Assembly: GCA_035560235.1 (NCBI GenBank)
Contig: DATMAG010000079.1
Coordinates: forward strand, 62,001-126,000
Source of the DNA: DASRDU01 sp035560235
Lineage (GTDB): Bacteria > Acidobacteriota > Blastocatellia > RBC074
Direction of reading: 5' to 3'
DNA: 64,000 nucleotides
Shown here piece by piece: positions 8,867 to 17,949 of this stretch. Both the position numbers and the translations under genes were made by a program. Each line of letters begins with the position of its first letter. The stretch's first letter is position 1. The notes below the pieces were generated by a model. It searched no databases, was not told where the DNA came from, and saw only the letters and a program-made list of their open reading frames with translations.

Positions 8867-10111
8867 ATGAATATTCTCGTCTTCACCACACTCTGGCCGA
8901 ACAGCGAGGAACCGAACTTCGGCGTCTTCATCAAACATCGCGCCGTCGCGCTCTCGCGGCTTGAGGATGTAACGATGCGCGTCGTCGCTCCGGTGCCATA
9001 CTTTCCGCGCGCGCTGGCCGGAGCGCTGCTGCCGCAGGCCTGGCAGGTCAAGGCCCGCATCAGGGCGCGCGAACTGACCGAAGGACTGCCGGTCGAGCAT
9101 CCGCGTTATCTGGTCACGCCGAAACTCGGCATGCGCTATTACGGGCGCTGGATGGCGCGGGGCGCTGAAGCGGTCGTGCGCAGGCTGCACGCGCAGCAGC
9201 CCTTCGACCTGATTGATGCGCATTATATCTACCCCGACTGTTACGCTGCGCTGCAACTCGGTCGCGCGCTTGATGTGCCGGTCGTGATGACCGCGCACGG
9301 CTCGGACATCAATTCCTTCACGCGGCTCCCGCACATTCGCCCGCTGATCGCGCAGGCGCTCAGCGCGGCTTCAGGAATCATCGCCGTCAGCAGCGGCATC
9401 CGCCGCGAGATGATCGCGCTCGGCCTGCCGCCGGAACGAATCGCGGTCATTCGCAATGGCATTGACCGCAGCATCTTTTATCCGCGCGACCGCGCCGCCG
9501 CACGCCGCGCGCTCGGCCTTGATGACAAGCGAAGAATCTTCATCACCGTCGGCAGGCTGGAGCCGGTCAAGCGAATCGGTCATCTGATCAGTGCGATGGC
9601 GCGGCTCGCGCAGCGGCCTGATGATGACGGCGCGATGCTTTACATCATTGGCGACGGCGCTGAACGCGCCGCGCTCGCAGCGCAGATCAGCCGCGCCGGT
9701 CTGCAGGAGCGTGTCTTTCTGACCGGAGCGCGACTGCAATCGGAACTGCCCGAATGGTACGCCGCCGCAGACCTCTTCTGTTTTGCCTCGCAGAGCGAAG
9801 GCTGCCCGAACGTCCTGCTTGAAGCGATGGCCTGCGGGCTGCCGATAGTCGCGGCAGATGCGCCGGGCATTGATGAACTGATTATGAATTCCGCCTGCGG
9901 GCTGCTCGTGCCTTCCGCGCAGTCACCGGCTGAAGGCTTTGCTGAAAAGCTCGCGCTGGCGTCTGAAATCGCCTGGGATCGTCAGGCCATTGCCACGCAG
10001 GGCGGCGCGCGAGCGTGGGAGGATGTGGCCTGCGAAGTGAAAGAGGTCCTGACTGAAGCCGTCGCGCGGCATCGCTCACGTCACGTCCACCGCAACGGAT
10101 CGCACTGCTGA
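8867..10111 (+). CDS. GT4 glycosyltransferase
   Basis: GT-B glycosyltransferase (414 aa). The N-terminal acceptor domain begins MNILVFTTLWPNSEEPNFG and contains the long DAHYIYPDCYAALQL stretch and TAHGSDINSF (about residues 143-152). The C-terminal donor domain shows VGRLEPVKRIGHLI and the E-x7-E motif in SEGCPNVLLEAMACGLP (about 309-325). It ends two bases before the next GT4 gene. The layout resembles teichuronic/exopolysaccharide transferases of the same group. Donor sugar unknown. Confidence 0.88.
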   Translation: MNILVFTTLWPNSEEPNFGVFIKHRAVALSRLEDVTMRVVAPVPYFPRALAGALLPQAWQVKARIRARELTEGLPVEHPRYLVTPKLGMRYYGRWMARGAEAVVRRLHAQQPFDLIDAHYIYPDCYAALQLGRALDVPVVMTAHGSDINSFTRLPHIRPLIAQALSAASGIIAVSSGIRREMIALGLPPERIAVIRNGIDRSIFYPRDRAAARRALGLDDKRRIFITVGRLEPVKRIGHLISAMARLAQRPDDDGAMLYIIGDGAERAALAAQISRAGLQERVFLTGARLQSELPEWYAAADLFCFASQSEGCPNVLLEAMACGLPIVAADAPGIDELIMNSACGLLVPSAQSPAEGFAEKLALASEIAWDRQAIATQGGARAWEDVACEVKEVLTEAVARHRSRHVHRNGSHC

Positions 10112-10113
10112 AT

Positions 10114-11286
10114 ATGCGCATTCTGTATCATCATCGCACCCGCGCCGAAGACGCGCAGGGAGTTCACATCAGGTCACTGCAGAAAGCCTGGCTTGCACTC
10201 GGCCACGAAGTCGGAGAAGTCAGTCCGGTTGACAAGACTGCGCCCAAAGCGGCAGCGCCGGAACGGACACCAGCCGGGAACAAACATTCCGAGAACAAGC
10301 ACTCCGAAGGTCGCGGCGCGCTCGGCAGTCTGATCTATGAAGCTCTGTCGCTCGGTTACAACTTTTACGGCGCGGCCCGCCTGCAAAGCGCGGTGCGTGA
10401 GTTCAGGCCCGCACTGATTTACGAACGCCACTCGCTGCACCTGTGCGCGGGCGCTTTCGTGGCGCGGCAGCATCGCATTCCCTTTGTCGTTGAAGTGAAC
10501 GCGCCGCTGGTTGACGAAATGAAAAAGGAGAGCGGGCTGGTTGGTGAATCAGTCGCGCGCTGGTGTGAAAGGTACGTGCTGGAAGCGGCAACCAAAGTGA
10601 TCGTCGTGTCCGACGTGCTGAAGAAACATTTCGCCGCTGCAGGCATCGAGACGAGTCGCTTTGAAGTCATGCACAACGGCATTGACCCGCAGCAGTTTCA
10701 TCCGGGTGTTGACGCGGGGCCGGTGCGCGAACGTTACGAACTCAGGGATCGTTGTGTGATCGGCTTTGTCGGCTGGATGCGGCAGTGGCACCGGCTCGAT
10801 CTGCTGCTGGAAGCCTTCGCCGCGCTGCCGAATCGTGACGAGTGCGCCGTGCTGCTCGTGGGTGACGGCCCGGCGCTGCCCGGACTGCGTGAACGCGCCC
10901 GAGGCCTCGGCATTGCGTCACAGGTGCATTTCACCGGCCCGGTCAGACACGACGATATTCCGGGGCACATTGCCGCCATGGACATCACCGTGCTGCCGAG
11001 CATTCCGCCTTACGCTTCACCGATGAAGCTGTTCGAGTACATGGCAATGGGCAAGGCTGTGATCATGCCCGATCAGCCGAACCTGCGCGAAGTCGTGCGC
11101 GATGGTGAAAACGGGATTCTCGTTCCGGCCAGCGACAACGGAGTCGGCAGGGCGCTGCTCACGCTGGCCACTGAGCAGACGCTGCGGCTGAAACTTGCGG
11201 CAGCGGCGGCTGAAACGATTCATCGCGGGAAGTATTACTGGACTGAAAATGCGCGCCGCGTCCTCGCCGGACTGCCGCTCACCTGA
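10114..11286 (+). CDS. GT4 glycosyltransferase, last gene of the cluster
   Basis: GT-B glycosyltransferase (390 aa) starting MRILYHHRTRAEDAQGVHI. After an insertion rich in Lys, Glu and Asn (about residues 45-72) the Rossmann domains continue with EVMHNGIDPQQF and GFVGWMRQWHRLD. The donor-site loop is SPMKLFEYMAMGKAVIMPD (about 303-321), in which the first Glu of the usual E-x7-E motif is replaced by the Ser-Pro-Met-Lys form common in this subgroup. It starts two bases after the previous stop and ends the plus-strand polysaccharide run. Confidence 0.87.
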   Translation: MRILYHHRTRAEDAQGVHIRSLQKAWLALGHEVGEVSPVDKTAPKAAAPERTPAGNKHSENKHSEGRGALGSLIYEALSLGYNFYGAARLQSAVREFRPALIYERHSLHLCAGAFVARQHRIPFVVEVNAPLVDEMKKESGLVGESVARWCERYVLEAATKVIVVSDVLKKHFAAAGIETSRFEVMHNGIDPQQFHPGVDAGPVRERYELRDRCVIGFVGWMRQWHRLDLLLEAFAALPNRDECAVLLVGDGPALPGLRERARGLGIASQVHFTGPVRHDDIPGHIAAMDITVLPSIPPYASPMKLFEYMAMGKAVIMPDQPNLREVVRDGENGILVPASDNGVGRALLTLATEQTLRLKLAAAAAETIHRGKYYWTENARRVLAGLPLT

Positions 11287-11328
11287 GCAGGCGGGCTTGC
11301 GTTTCCTGACTGTGTGAGAGTGCAGGTC

Positions 11329-11664
11329 CTATTCCAGTCTGACTGCAACCAGGCTGACGATCTTTTGCGGTAGTGTAATCGCGCGCAGCACCAGCACGCC
11401 GCGGCTGCGCGCCGGATGAGTCGGGCGCGTCCTGCTGCGGTTCATAGTCCTGTTCGCTGAGGCTGTTCTCAGCACGCGAGGCCGCATCCTGTCCACCACT
11501 TCAGCCTTGAGACTTGAAACTGCCCCGCCGCAAATCGAACGCGTGAGCGAGACAAGCCATCCGGGCAGCGGGCACGGGCGAATGAATGCCGTCACTGTCA
11601 GCACGACTGCCAGCGTTGAAATCAGAATGGCCGTGAGCAGCATGAAATGCCGTCCTCGTCTCAT
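11329..11664 (-). CDS. Small hypothetical membrane-anchored protein
   Basis: I do not recognise this protein (111 aa). It begins MRRGRHFMLLTAILIST, giving one hydrophobic helix (about residues 8-28) after a basic N-terminus, then a basic Arg- and Thr-rich tail with no motif. Support for it being real is the AGGAG ribosome-binding site ten bases before the ATG and the signal-anchor-like start. Against it are its isolation on the opposite strand to both neighbours and the lack of a family match. The remaining sequence between the glycosyltransferase and the hydrolase (11665-11908) shows nothing I can name. Confidence 0.4.
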   Translation of the reverse strand: MRRGRHFMLLTAILISTLAVVLTVTAFIRPCPLPGWLVSLTRSICGGAVSSLKAEVVDRMRPRVLRTASANRTMNRSRTRPTHPARSRGVLVLRAITLPQKIVSLVAVRLE

Positions 11665-11908
11665 ACATCAGCATCTCCTGATTCATCACTATGGGTCAGC
11701 AGATTCGCTGGCCCTCCTGATGAGACCCGGTCGCCGCAGATAATCAGCAAAGGCGCAGCCTGTGCTTCCCGCACTCAAAGTTGACCGTGCTGACCGGCGT
11801 ATTGTAACGTCCGGCCTGATTTTTTTCATTTGCTCACGGCGGTGCGATTCTCTGATGAATCCGATCGCCGTTCAGTTCTGTTGTCTTTATGATCCAGGGG
11901 AAACATTC

Positions 11909-13801
11909 ATGAGTTTGAGAAAGGCTTTCGCGCTGGTCGGGCTGACTCTTCCCGTCGCGCTCTCTGTTCTGAGCGGTGCACTTCATTCGCAGGCGCAGCA
12001 GCCTGCGCCATTTGATGTCAAAGCGCATTACAACAAAACTGAACATCAGATTACGATGCGTGATGGCGTCAGGCTTTACACTGTTGTTTACTCACCCAAA
12101 GACACCTCGCAGCAGTATCCGATTCTGCTGCAACGCACGCCGTACAGCGCCGGGCCTTACGGGCCTGAGCAGTATCGCCGCGCCATTGCGCCTTCGCCGC
12201 AGCTCGCGCAGGAAGGTTACATCGTCATCTATCAGGACGTGCGCGGCACGTTTCTCTCCGAAGGCGAATTTGAAGACGTGCGCCCGTTCATCCCGCACAA
12301 GAAAAGCCGTCGTGACATTGACGAAGCGAGCGACACTTACGACACGATTGACTGGCTCATCAAAAATATTCCCAATAACAACGGGCGCGTCGGGATGTGG
12401 GGCATTTCGTATCCGGGTTTTTACGTCGCCGCCGCGCTGCACGACCCGCACCCGGCGCTCAAATGCGCTTCGCCGCAGGCGCCGATTGCCGACTGGTTTC
12501 TGGGTGATGACGATCATCACAACGGCGCGTTCTTTCTCTTCGACAGTTTCACCTTCAATCAGTTTTTCGGCCTGCCGCGCCCGCAGCCGACCGAAAATCA
12601 GTTCAGAAATTTCGATATGGTGCCGAACGATGCCTATCAGTTCTTTCTGAACCTCGGTCCGGTGGCGAACGCGCAGCCGCAGTATTTCAGGGGGCAGAAC
12701 AAATACTGGAACGATGTCACGCAGCACGGCACGTATGATGAATTCTGGCAGGCGCGCAATGTGCTGCCGCATCTGAAAAAAGTCACGCCCGCGGTGCTGA
12801 CCGTCGGCGGCTGGTTCGATGCCGAGGATCTGTACGGCCCGCTGCACATTTACCAAACCATCGAAAGGAACAATCCGCAGACCATCAACAATCTGGTGAT
12901 GGGGCCGTGGTGCCACGGCTGCTGGGCGAGCAGCGCGGGCAGTTCGCTCGGCAGCATCAGTTTCGATTCAAACACCGCCGAGTGGTATCGGGAAAAGATC
13001 GAACTGCCGTTTTTCAACTTTCATCTCAAAGGTAAAGGCGAACTGAAGCTGCCCGAAGCGTGGGTCTTTCGCACCGGCACGAACGAATGGAAATCATTCG
13101 ACGAGTGGCCGCCCCAAAATGCCGAGCCGCGCAACCTCTACTTTCAGCCGAACGGCAGGTTGTCATTCAACTCGCCGACAGCGACGAATGAATCATTTGA
13201 TGAATACGTCAGCGACCCGCAGCGGCCTGTGCCTTACACCAGCACCATCAGCGAAGAACGCGGCGCAACCTACATGATTGAAGACCAGCGTTTCGCCGCG
13301 CGCAGGCCCGACGTGCTGGTTTATGAGTCCGAACCGCTTGGCGCAGACGTGACCTTGGCCGGGCCGCTCAATGCTGATCTGTTCATTTCAACGACCGGCA
13401 CTGATGCTGATTTCATCGTCAAACTGATTGACGTTTATCCTGACGCCGAACCGGACAAGCAGCTTGCCGGGCGCACGGTGAAGATGGGCGGCTTTCAGAT
13501 GCTCGTGCGCGGCGAAGTCATGCGCGCAAAGTTTCGTCACAGCTTTTCACGGCCTGAACCGCTCGTGCCGAACAAGCCGGACGAAGTGAAATTCGCGTTG
13601 CAGGATGTGCATCACACCTTCCGGGCAGGCCATAAGATCATGGTGCAGGTGCAGAGTTCGTGGTTTCCGCTCGTGGATCGCAATCCGCAGAAGTTCGTGG
13701 ACATTTATCACGCGACCGAAGCTGATTTTCAGAAAGCCACTCATCGCGTCTGGCACTCGGCCCGGCTGAGTTCGCATCTGAAAGTCGGAGTATTGAAGTA
13801 A
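11909..13801 (+). CDS. Secreted CocE/NonD (X-Pro dipeptidyl-peptidase S15-type) hydrolase
   Basis: Alpha/beta-hydrolase of the CocE/NonD and peptidase S15 superfamily (630 aa). The ATG at 11909 follows an AGGGG site and starts a clear signal peptide (MSLRKAFALVGLTLPVALSV, cleavage after about AQA), so I prefer it to an in-frame upstream start at 11762. The nucleophile is the Ser of GISYPG (about residue 166), the acid probably the Asp in GGWFDAEDLYGP (about 305), and the base the His in GPWCHGCW (about 336). A C-terminal jelly-roll domain follows. Such enzymes cleave acyl-amino-acid or ester bonds; the natural substrate is unknown. It is transcribed alone and followed by stacked hairpins. Confidence 0.92.
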   Translation: MSLRKAFALVGLTLPVALSVLSGALHSQAQQPAPFDVKAHYNKTEHQITMRDGVRLYTVVYSPKDTSQQYPILLQRTPYSAGPYGPEQYRRAIAPSPQLAQEGYIVIYQDVRGTFLSEGEFEDVRPFIPHKKSRRDIDEASDTYDTIDWLIKNIPNNNGRVGMWGISYPGFYVAAALHDPHPALKCASPQAPIADWFLGDDDHHNGAFFLFDSFTFNQFFGLPRPQPTENQFRNFDMVPNDAYQFFLNLGPVANAQPQYFRGQNKYWNDVTQHGTYDEFWQARNVLPHLKKVTPAVLTVGGWFDAEDLYGPLHIYQTIERNNPQTINNLVMGPWCHGCWASSAGSSLGSISFDSNTAEWYREKIELPFFNFHLKGKGELKLPEAWVFRTGTNEWKSFDEWPPQNAEPRNLYFQPNGRLSFNSPTATNESFDEYVSDPQRPVPYTSTISEERGATYMIEDQRFAARRPDVLVYESEPLGADVTLAGPLNADLFISTTGTDADFIVKLIDVYPDAEPDKQLAGRTVKMGGFQMLVRGEVMRAKFRHSFSRPEPLVPNKPDEVKFALQDVHHTFRAGHKIMVQVQSSWFPLVDRNPQKFVDIYHATEADFQKATHRVWHSARLSSHLKVGVLK

Positions 13802-13837
13802 AAGCATCTCCTGGAAAGCGTGTGCATTTCAGCGCGA

Positions 13838-13924
13838 AATGGAACACGGATGAAACTGATGTGGCTGATTGAAACAGATCAGATCAGTCTTTATCCGTCG
13901 TATCAGTTTCATCCGTGTTCCATT
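13838..13924. repeat. Perfect 23-bp inverted repeat, hairpin 1
   Basis: The arm at 13838-13860 (AATGGAACACGGATGAAAC plus four bases) is matched perfectly by its reverse complement at 13902-13924, with a 41-base loop. The word CACGGATGAAAC is reused in the next hairpin. It lies between two converging genes, so it may act in termination or mRNA protection, but the length and wording fit a dispersed repeat family. Confidence 0.75.
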
Positions 13925-13940
13925 CAGCCTCAGACATAAT

Positions 13941-14021
13941 GGAATACGGATAAAACGGATCGGTCAGATCAGGACTGAGCTGATTCGCTTCAATCCGCCG
14001 CCTCCGTCTCATCCGTGTTCT
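13941..14021. repeat. Imperfect 19-bp inverted repeat, hairpin 2
   Basis: The arm at 13941-13959 (GGAATACGGATAAAACGGA) pairs imperfectly with 14003-14021; all differences are transitions. The words are close variants of hairpin 1 (GGAACACGGATGAAAC), so this looks like a diverged copy of the same element. It lies in the same 320-base intergenic stretch, which otherwise contains no gene. Confidence 0.6.
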
Positions 14022-14046
14022 GTTACCTGACCTCAGGAGGAATAAA

Positions 14047-14116
14047 AGCAGCCACGAATGAACACGAATCTGACTGAGTGGCGTCATTCGTGTTCACCTG
14101 TGGCTGCTCGTTTTTT
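14047..14116. terminator. Bidirectional hairpin terminator, hairpin 3
   Basis: Arms 14047-14069 and 14086-14108 (23 bases, three mismatches, built on the words AGCAGCCAC and GAACACGAAT) form a strong stem with a 16-base loop. On the plus strand it is followed by CGTTTTTT, on the minus strand by TTTTA. It is therefore a plausible intrinsic terminator for both converging genes, the hydrolase ending at 13801 and the VPS10-like gene ending at 14126. The ATTCGTGTTCA wording links it to the two preceding repeats. Confidence 0.65.
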
Positions 14117-14125
14117 CCGGATCTG

Positions 14126-17100
14126 TTACTGGTTTTTCCAGGTGTCGGCTTCAATGACAACCTTCGTGGTCATCTCTTTGCCGTCAACTGAAAGTCTGAC
14201 GAGATAAGTTCCGGGTTCAAGCGCCGGGCCGGCAAGTGCGCCGAAACGTCCGCCACGCCCCTGTCCCTGACCGGCGGGCGGCTGACTGGCCGCAGCCTGC
14301 GGGTCGCCGCCTGGCGGGCCGAATCCGGCAGGACGCGGTGGCGGATCGCCGCGCAGGTTCCACTGCACGCGGTTGAGTCCGGCTTCCTTCGTGCCGCTGA
14401 TCGTCCGCACGACCTTGCCGGTGATGTCGCTGATGGTGATTTTGACATCGCCTGAGGGAGCGGCTTTCAGGTGATAGCTGATCGCCGTTCCCTGCGGCGC
14501 GTTCTGGCCGCGAAAGATTTTCTGGCCGCCGCTGGCGCGACTCAGCGTGACTTCGTTGAGCCACTGCACTCCGGGCCGGACATCAAACAGGTGCGCGTCA
14601 GCAAGCATCACCTTCTCGCTCAGCTGCTGCAGCGGGGTGATGTCGTCGCAGATGTAAATGCCGCGCCCGTGCGTGCCCGCGATCAGGTCGTTCTCACGCG
14701 GATGAATCAGCAGATCATCAACGCGCACGGTCGGCATTCCGGTCATGAACCTCTTCCACTCCCTGCCGCCGTTGAGCGAAACGAAGAGCCCGAATTCAGT
14801 GCCGACAAAAAGCAGGTTTTTATTCTTCAGGTCTTCGCGAATGACGTTGATGTTGCCAGGCGGCAGGTTGCCTGAAATCGAAGTCCACGTCGCGCCGTAA
14901 TCGCGCGTCACGAAGGCGTAAGGCTTCAGATCATCGTTCCGATGATTGTCAATCGTGACGTAACACGTGCCCGCGTCGAAGTGTGAAGGCTCGACCCGCG
15001 AAATCTGGACGTAGCCTTCAGGCGCGCCGGTGATGTTTTTGCTCACGTTCGTCCACGTCACGCCGCCGTCACGGCTGACCTGCACATTGCCGTCATCAGT
15101 GCCGACCCACAGCACGCCGGGCACGACCGGCGATTCAGCCACGGTCGTGATGGTGCTGTTGTTGGCGTAACCATCGTGTTTGCTTGCCATCGGCCTGTCA
15201 CCGGGCACATCCATAATCGGCAGTTTGCTGCGATCAATCTGCTTTGTCAGATCGGGGCTGACGAACGTCCAGGTATCGCCGCGATCCACCGATTTGAAGA
15301 GCCGGTTCGCGCCGACATAGAGCGTGCGCGGATTGTGCGGCGAGAGGATGACCGGGGTGTTCCAGTAAAAGCGGTACTGCTCACCGACCGGCGGCGCAGG
15401 CACGATGTTGCTTTGCAGCGGATTGACGCCGCCAAAACCGCCGCCCTGCATCATCGCCATCATCATCTGCATCTGCTCGGGCTGACCGCCCTGCTGCTGA
15501 TTCTGCTGCAGCGGGCGCACGGTCGGCATGGTGATCTGCGTTGAGACCTGGGCTGAGACATTCGGCTGTGTGGCCGACGTCTGTTCCGGGTTTGGTTCTG
15601 CCTGCCGCGCTGCGGGGCCGCGCGGACGCTGAGCGGCGCGCGGGCGAATCGAGCGGCTCTGTCCGGTTCTCAGGTCGAGCCGCAGAATCGCGCCGTTCTG
15701 CGATTCGGCATAGATGATGTTGTGATCGGTCGGATCGTTCTGCGTGTAAAAACCATCGCCGCCGCCGACGCGGAACCAGTCGGCATTGGTGATGCCTGCC
15801 GCCGCGCCGCCACCGAAGCCTCCGCCGCCTGTGCGCACGGCGCTCGGCCCGCACCAGCTGCCGTTGTCCTGCAACCCGCCGCAGACATAGTAGGGTTTGC
15901 GCATGTCAGCCGAGACGGCATAGAACTGCGCTGCCGGAATCGTGTTGAGAAATTCGAAAGTCTCGCCCTGGTCATACGTCACATCCAGCCCGCCGTCATT
16001 GCCGACCAGCACGTGATTGCCGTTCTTCGGATTGATCCAGATGGCGTGATGATCGCTGTGCGCGACGCCGGTCAGGTTTTTGAAAGTTCTGCCCCCGTCG
16101 GTTGATTTGCTGAAGTTGAGGCCTCCGGTATAAACGATCTCAGGATTGGACGGATCAACGCGAATCTGACTGTAATACATCGGGCGGTTGTTGTTGTTGC
16201 TCACGCAGCGCCACGTCTTGCCGCGATCATCCGAGCGCCAGATGCCGCTCTTTTTCGGATCGGGTGGTTTGTTGGACGGCTGCGCGAGGCCCATCGCTTC
16301 GGCCCGCTCCTGCATCGCCTGCTGCATCGCCTGCGGATTCGGCTGCCCGCCCTGACCGGGCTGCTCTTCGGGCACGCCCGTGCCGTTGCTTGCGCCGACT
16401 TCGATCTGCGCGTAAATCACGTTCGGATTTGAGCGCGCCAGATCAAGCCCGATGCGTCCGAGCAGGCCTTCGGGCAACCCGTTGCCTTCCAGTTTTGTCC
16501 ACGTCTTTCCGGCGTCGGTTGTTTTCCAGAGCGCGCTGCCTGGCCCGCCGCCATTGAAGCCCCACGCGGTGCGACGGCGCTGATAGGACGCGGCATAGAG
16601 CGTTTTGTTGTCCACCGGATCAATCACCAGATCAGTGAAGCCCGTGTTTTCATCAATGAACCTGATCTGCTGCCAGGTTTTGCCGCCGTCAGTCGTCTTG
16701 TAAATGCCGCGCTCCTTATTCGGCCCGAACAGATGACCGAGCGCGGCGACATAGACCGTATTGGCATCCCTGGGATCAATTACGACGCGGGCAATGGTCT
16801 GCGTCTCCTTCAGACCCATATTCGTCCACGTCTTGCCGCCGTCGGTTGATTTGTAAATGCCGTCACCGAAACTCGAACTCTGGCGGTTGTTCGGCTCGCC
16901 GGTGCCGACCCACACAATGTTCGGATCAGTCGGGCTGATCGCCACATCGCCGATCGAAGCAGTTGAGTAAGTATCAAAGACCGGTTCCCACGTCGTGCCG
17001 TTGTTGATCGTCTTCCACAATCCGCCGGTAGCAAAGGCGACATAGATGATGAACGGATTGCTCTCGACCGCAGCAATGTCATCAATGCGCCCGCCCATAC

Positions 17101-17290
17101 TGGCCGGGCCGATGGCGCGCCAGACGAACTTTCTGAGCAGCGGATCGTCCGACTGATTGACCGGTGGTCTGGTCGGCTGCTGCTCCTGCTGAAACGGAAG
17201 CTGCGCCACTGTGGAGAGCGGTGACAACAGCAGACACAGCACGAGCGCAAACACAGCCGTCGGACGCAGAGAACGTACTTTCCCTTGCAT
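14126..17290 (-). CDS. Secreted VPS10/sortilin-like beta-propeller protein
   Basis: Large exported protein (1054 aa) of the family often labelled glycosyl hydrolase because of its BNR/Asp-box repeats; enzymatic activity is not established. The ATG at 17290, nine bases after AAAGGA, starts a signal peptide (VFALVLCLLLSPLSTVAQ). At least ten Asp-box-like repeats are visible, for example KSTDGGKTWTNM, KTTDGGKTWQQI, RSDDRGKTWRCV, KSVDRGDTWTFV and VSRDGGVTWTNV, as expected for sortilin-type propellers. Low-complexity Gln/Gly/Pro linkers occur near the middle, and the C-terminus (about residues 940-1050) holds a FlgD-like Ig module (VKITISDITGKVVRTI). It converges on the hydrolase gene. Confidence 0.88.
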   Translation of the reverse strand: MQGKVRSLRPTAVFALVLCLLLSPLSTVAQLPFQQEQQPTRPPVNQSDDPLLRKFVWRAIGPASMGGRIDDIAAVESNPFIIYVAFATGGLWKTINNGTTWEPVFDTYSTASIGDVAISPTDPNIVWVGTGEPNNRQSSSFGDGIYKSTDGGKTWTNMGLKETQTIARVVIDPRDANTVYVAALGHLFGPNKERGIYKTTDGGKTWQQIRFIDENTGFTDLVIDPVDNKTLYAASYQRRRTAWGFNGGGPGSALWKTTDAGKTWTKLEGNGLPEGLLGRIGLDLARSNPNVIYAQIEVGASNGTGVPEEQPGQGGQPNPQAMQQAMQERAEAMGLAQPSNKPPDPKKSGIWRSDDRGKTWRCVSNNNNRPMYYSQIRVDPSNPEIVYTGGLNFSKSTDGGRTFKNLTGVAHSDHHAIWINPKNGNHVLVGNDGGLDVTYDQGETFEFLNTIPAAQFYAVSADMRKPYYVCGGLQDNGSWCGPSAVRTGGGGFGGGAAAGITNADWFRVGGGDGFYTQNDPTDHNIIYAESQNGAILRLDLRTGQSRSIRPRAAQRPRGPAARQAEPNPEQTSATQPNVSAQVSTQITMPTVRPLQQNQQQGGQPEQMQMMMAMMQGGGFGGVNPLQSNIVPAPPVGEQYRFYWNTPVILSPHNPRTLYVGANRLFKSVDRGDTWTFVSPDLTKQIDRSKLPIMDVPGDRPMASKHDGYANNSTITTVAESPVVPGVLWVGTDDGNVQVSRDGGVTWTNVSKNITGAPEGYVQISRVEPSHFDAGTCYVTIDNHRNDDLKPYAFVTRDYGATWTSISGNLPPGNINVIREDLKNKNLLFVGTEFGLFVSLNGGREWKRFMTGMPTVRVDDLLIHPRENDLIAGTHGRGIYICDDITPLQQLSEKVMLADAHLFDVRPGVQWLNEVTLSRASGGQKIFRGQNAPQGTAISYHLKAAPSGDVKITISDITGKVVRTISGTKEAGLNRVQWNLRGDPPPRPAGFGPPGGDPQAAASQPPAGQGQGRGGRFGALAGPALEPGTYLVRLSVDGKEMTTKVVIEADTWKNQ

Positions 17291-17503
17291 GGCAACTATC
17301 CTTTCCCGAAGTTGAGGCAATGAAACTGCGTGATGAATGGAGTCCCAGCGGGTGTAATGAAATCACAGCCCGCGCCGGTCGCGCCAGTCTTTTGCGACAT
17401 TCAGCAGACAAGATGCCCGCCTTTCCGAACCCGGACTTCAGGCGACTCGATTCTTGCGTGCTGTCAGGCAATCAATTAAATTGTGCAGGCAGGAGGCCGG
17501 TTC

Positions 17504-17869
17504 ATGAATCCGATCATCGTCACTACCATCATTGCCCTGGCAGGTTTCATTCTCTCTATTTTCAGCGCAAGCTGGCTGAACCAGCGGAGTACGGAAAGAC
17601 TCGTTGAGCAGCTTGATCAGAAGTTTGTTGCCAGATTCGATGCAGTGAACGCACAAATTCAGGCGATGGAACAGACCGTGGATGCCCGCCTCAAATTTCT
17701 GGAGCGGACGATGGACGCCCGCTTCAAATCCCTGGAGCAGACCATGAATGCCCGCTTTGATACGGTCAATACCCGCTTCGATTCGGTTGAGTTTCGTCTG
17801 ACCTCAGTGGAATCACGGCTCGATCATCTTGAGCAGGCCATCTTCAAACCTGTTCTGCCGGGAAGCTGA
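17504..17869 (+). CDS. Membrane-anchored hendecad coiled-coil protein
   Basis: Small protein (121 aa) with an N-terminal membrane helix (IIVTTIIALAGFILSIFSA) and a long coiled coil to the C-terminus. I place the start at 17504 because AGGAGG lies seven bases upstream; an in-frame GTG at 17483 would put that site inside the gene. The coiled coil is made of eleven-residue repeats such as TMDARFKSLEQ and TMNARFDTVNT, encoded by 33-base tandem units at 17678-17710, 17711-17743 and 17744-17776. Function unknown; proteins of this shape often act as membrane-tethered spacers. It is divergent from the VPS10-like gene. Confidence 0.75.
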   Translation: MNPIIVTTIIALAGFILSIFSASWLNQRSTERLVEQLDQKFVARFDAVNAQIQAMEQTVDARLKFLERTMDARFKSLEQTMNARFDTVNTRFDSVEFRLTSVESRLDHLEQAIFKPVLPGS

Positions 17870-17875
17870 AAGAAC

Positions 17876-17893
17876 GCCTGATCCTGATCAGGC
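17876..17893. repeat. Short palindrome between two plus-strand genes
   Basis: GCCTGATC and GATCAGGC are perfect complements separated by two bases. The site sits seven bases after the coiled-coil gene and before the truncated TPR gene. No T-run follows, so a terminator role is weak. Confidence 0.35.
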
Positions 17894-17949
17894 TGCGATC
17901 ATTGCTGCAGCAGAGATTTCCCTGCCTGATCGTCACGGAGGATACAGCT

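Noticed and set aside
13838..14116. Insertion sequence or transposon end
   Set aside because: There is no transposase frame, no target-site duplication and the hairpins do not flank a gene.
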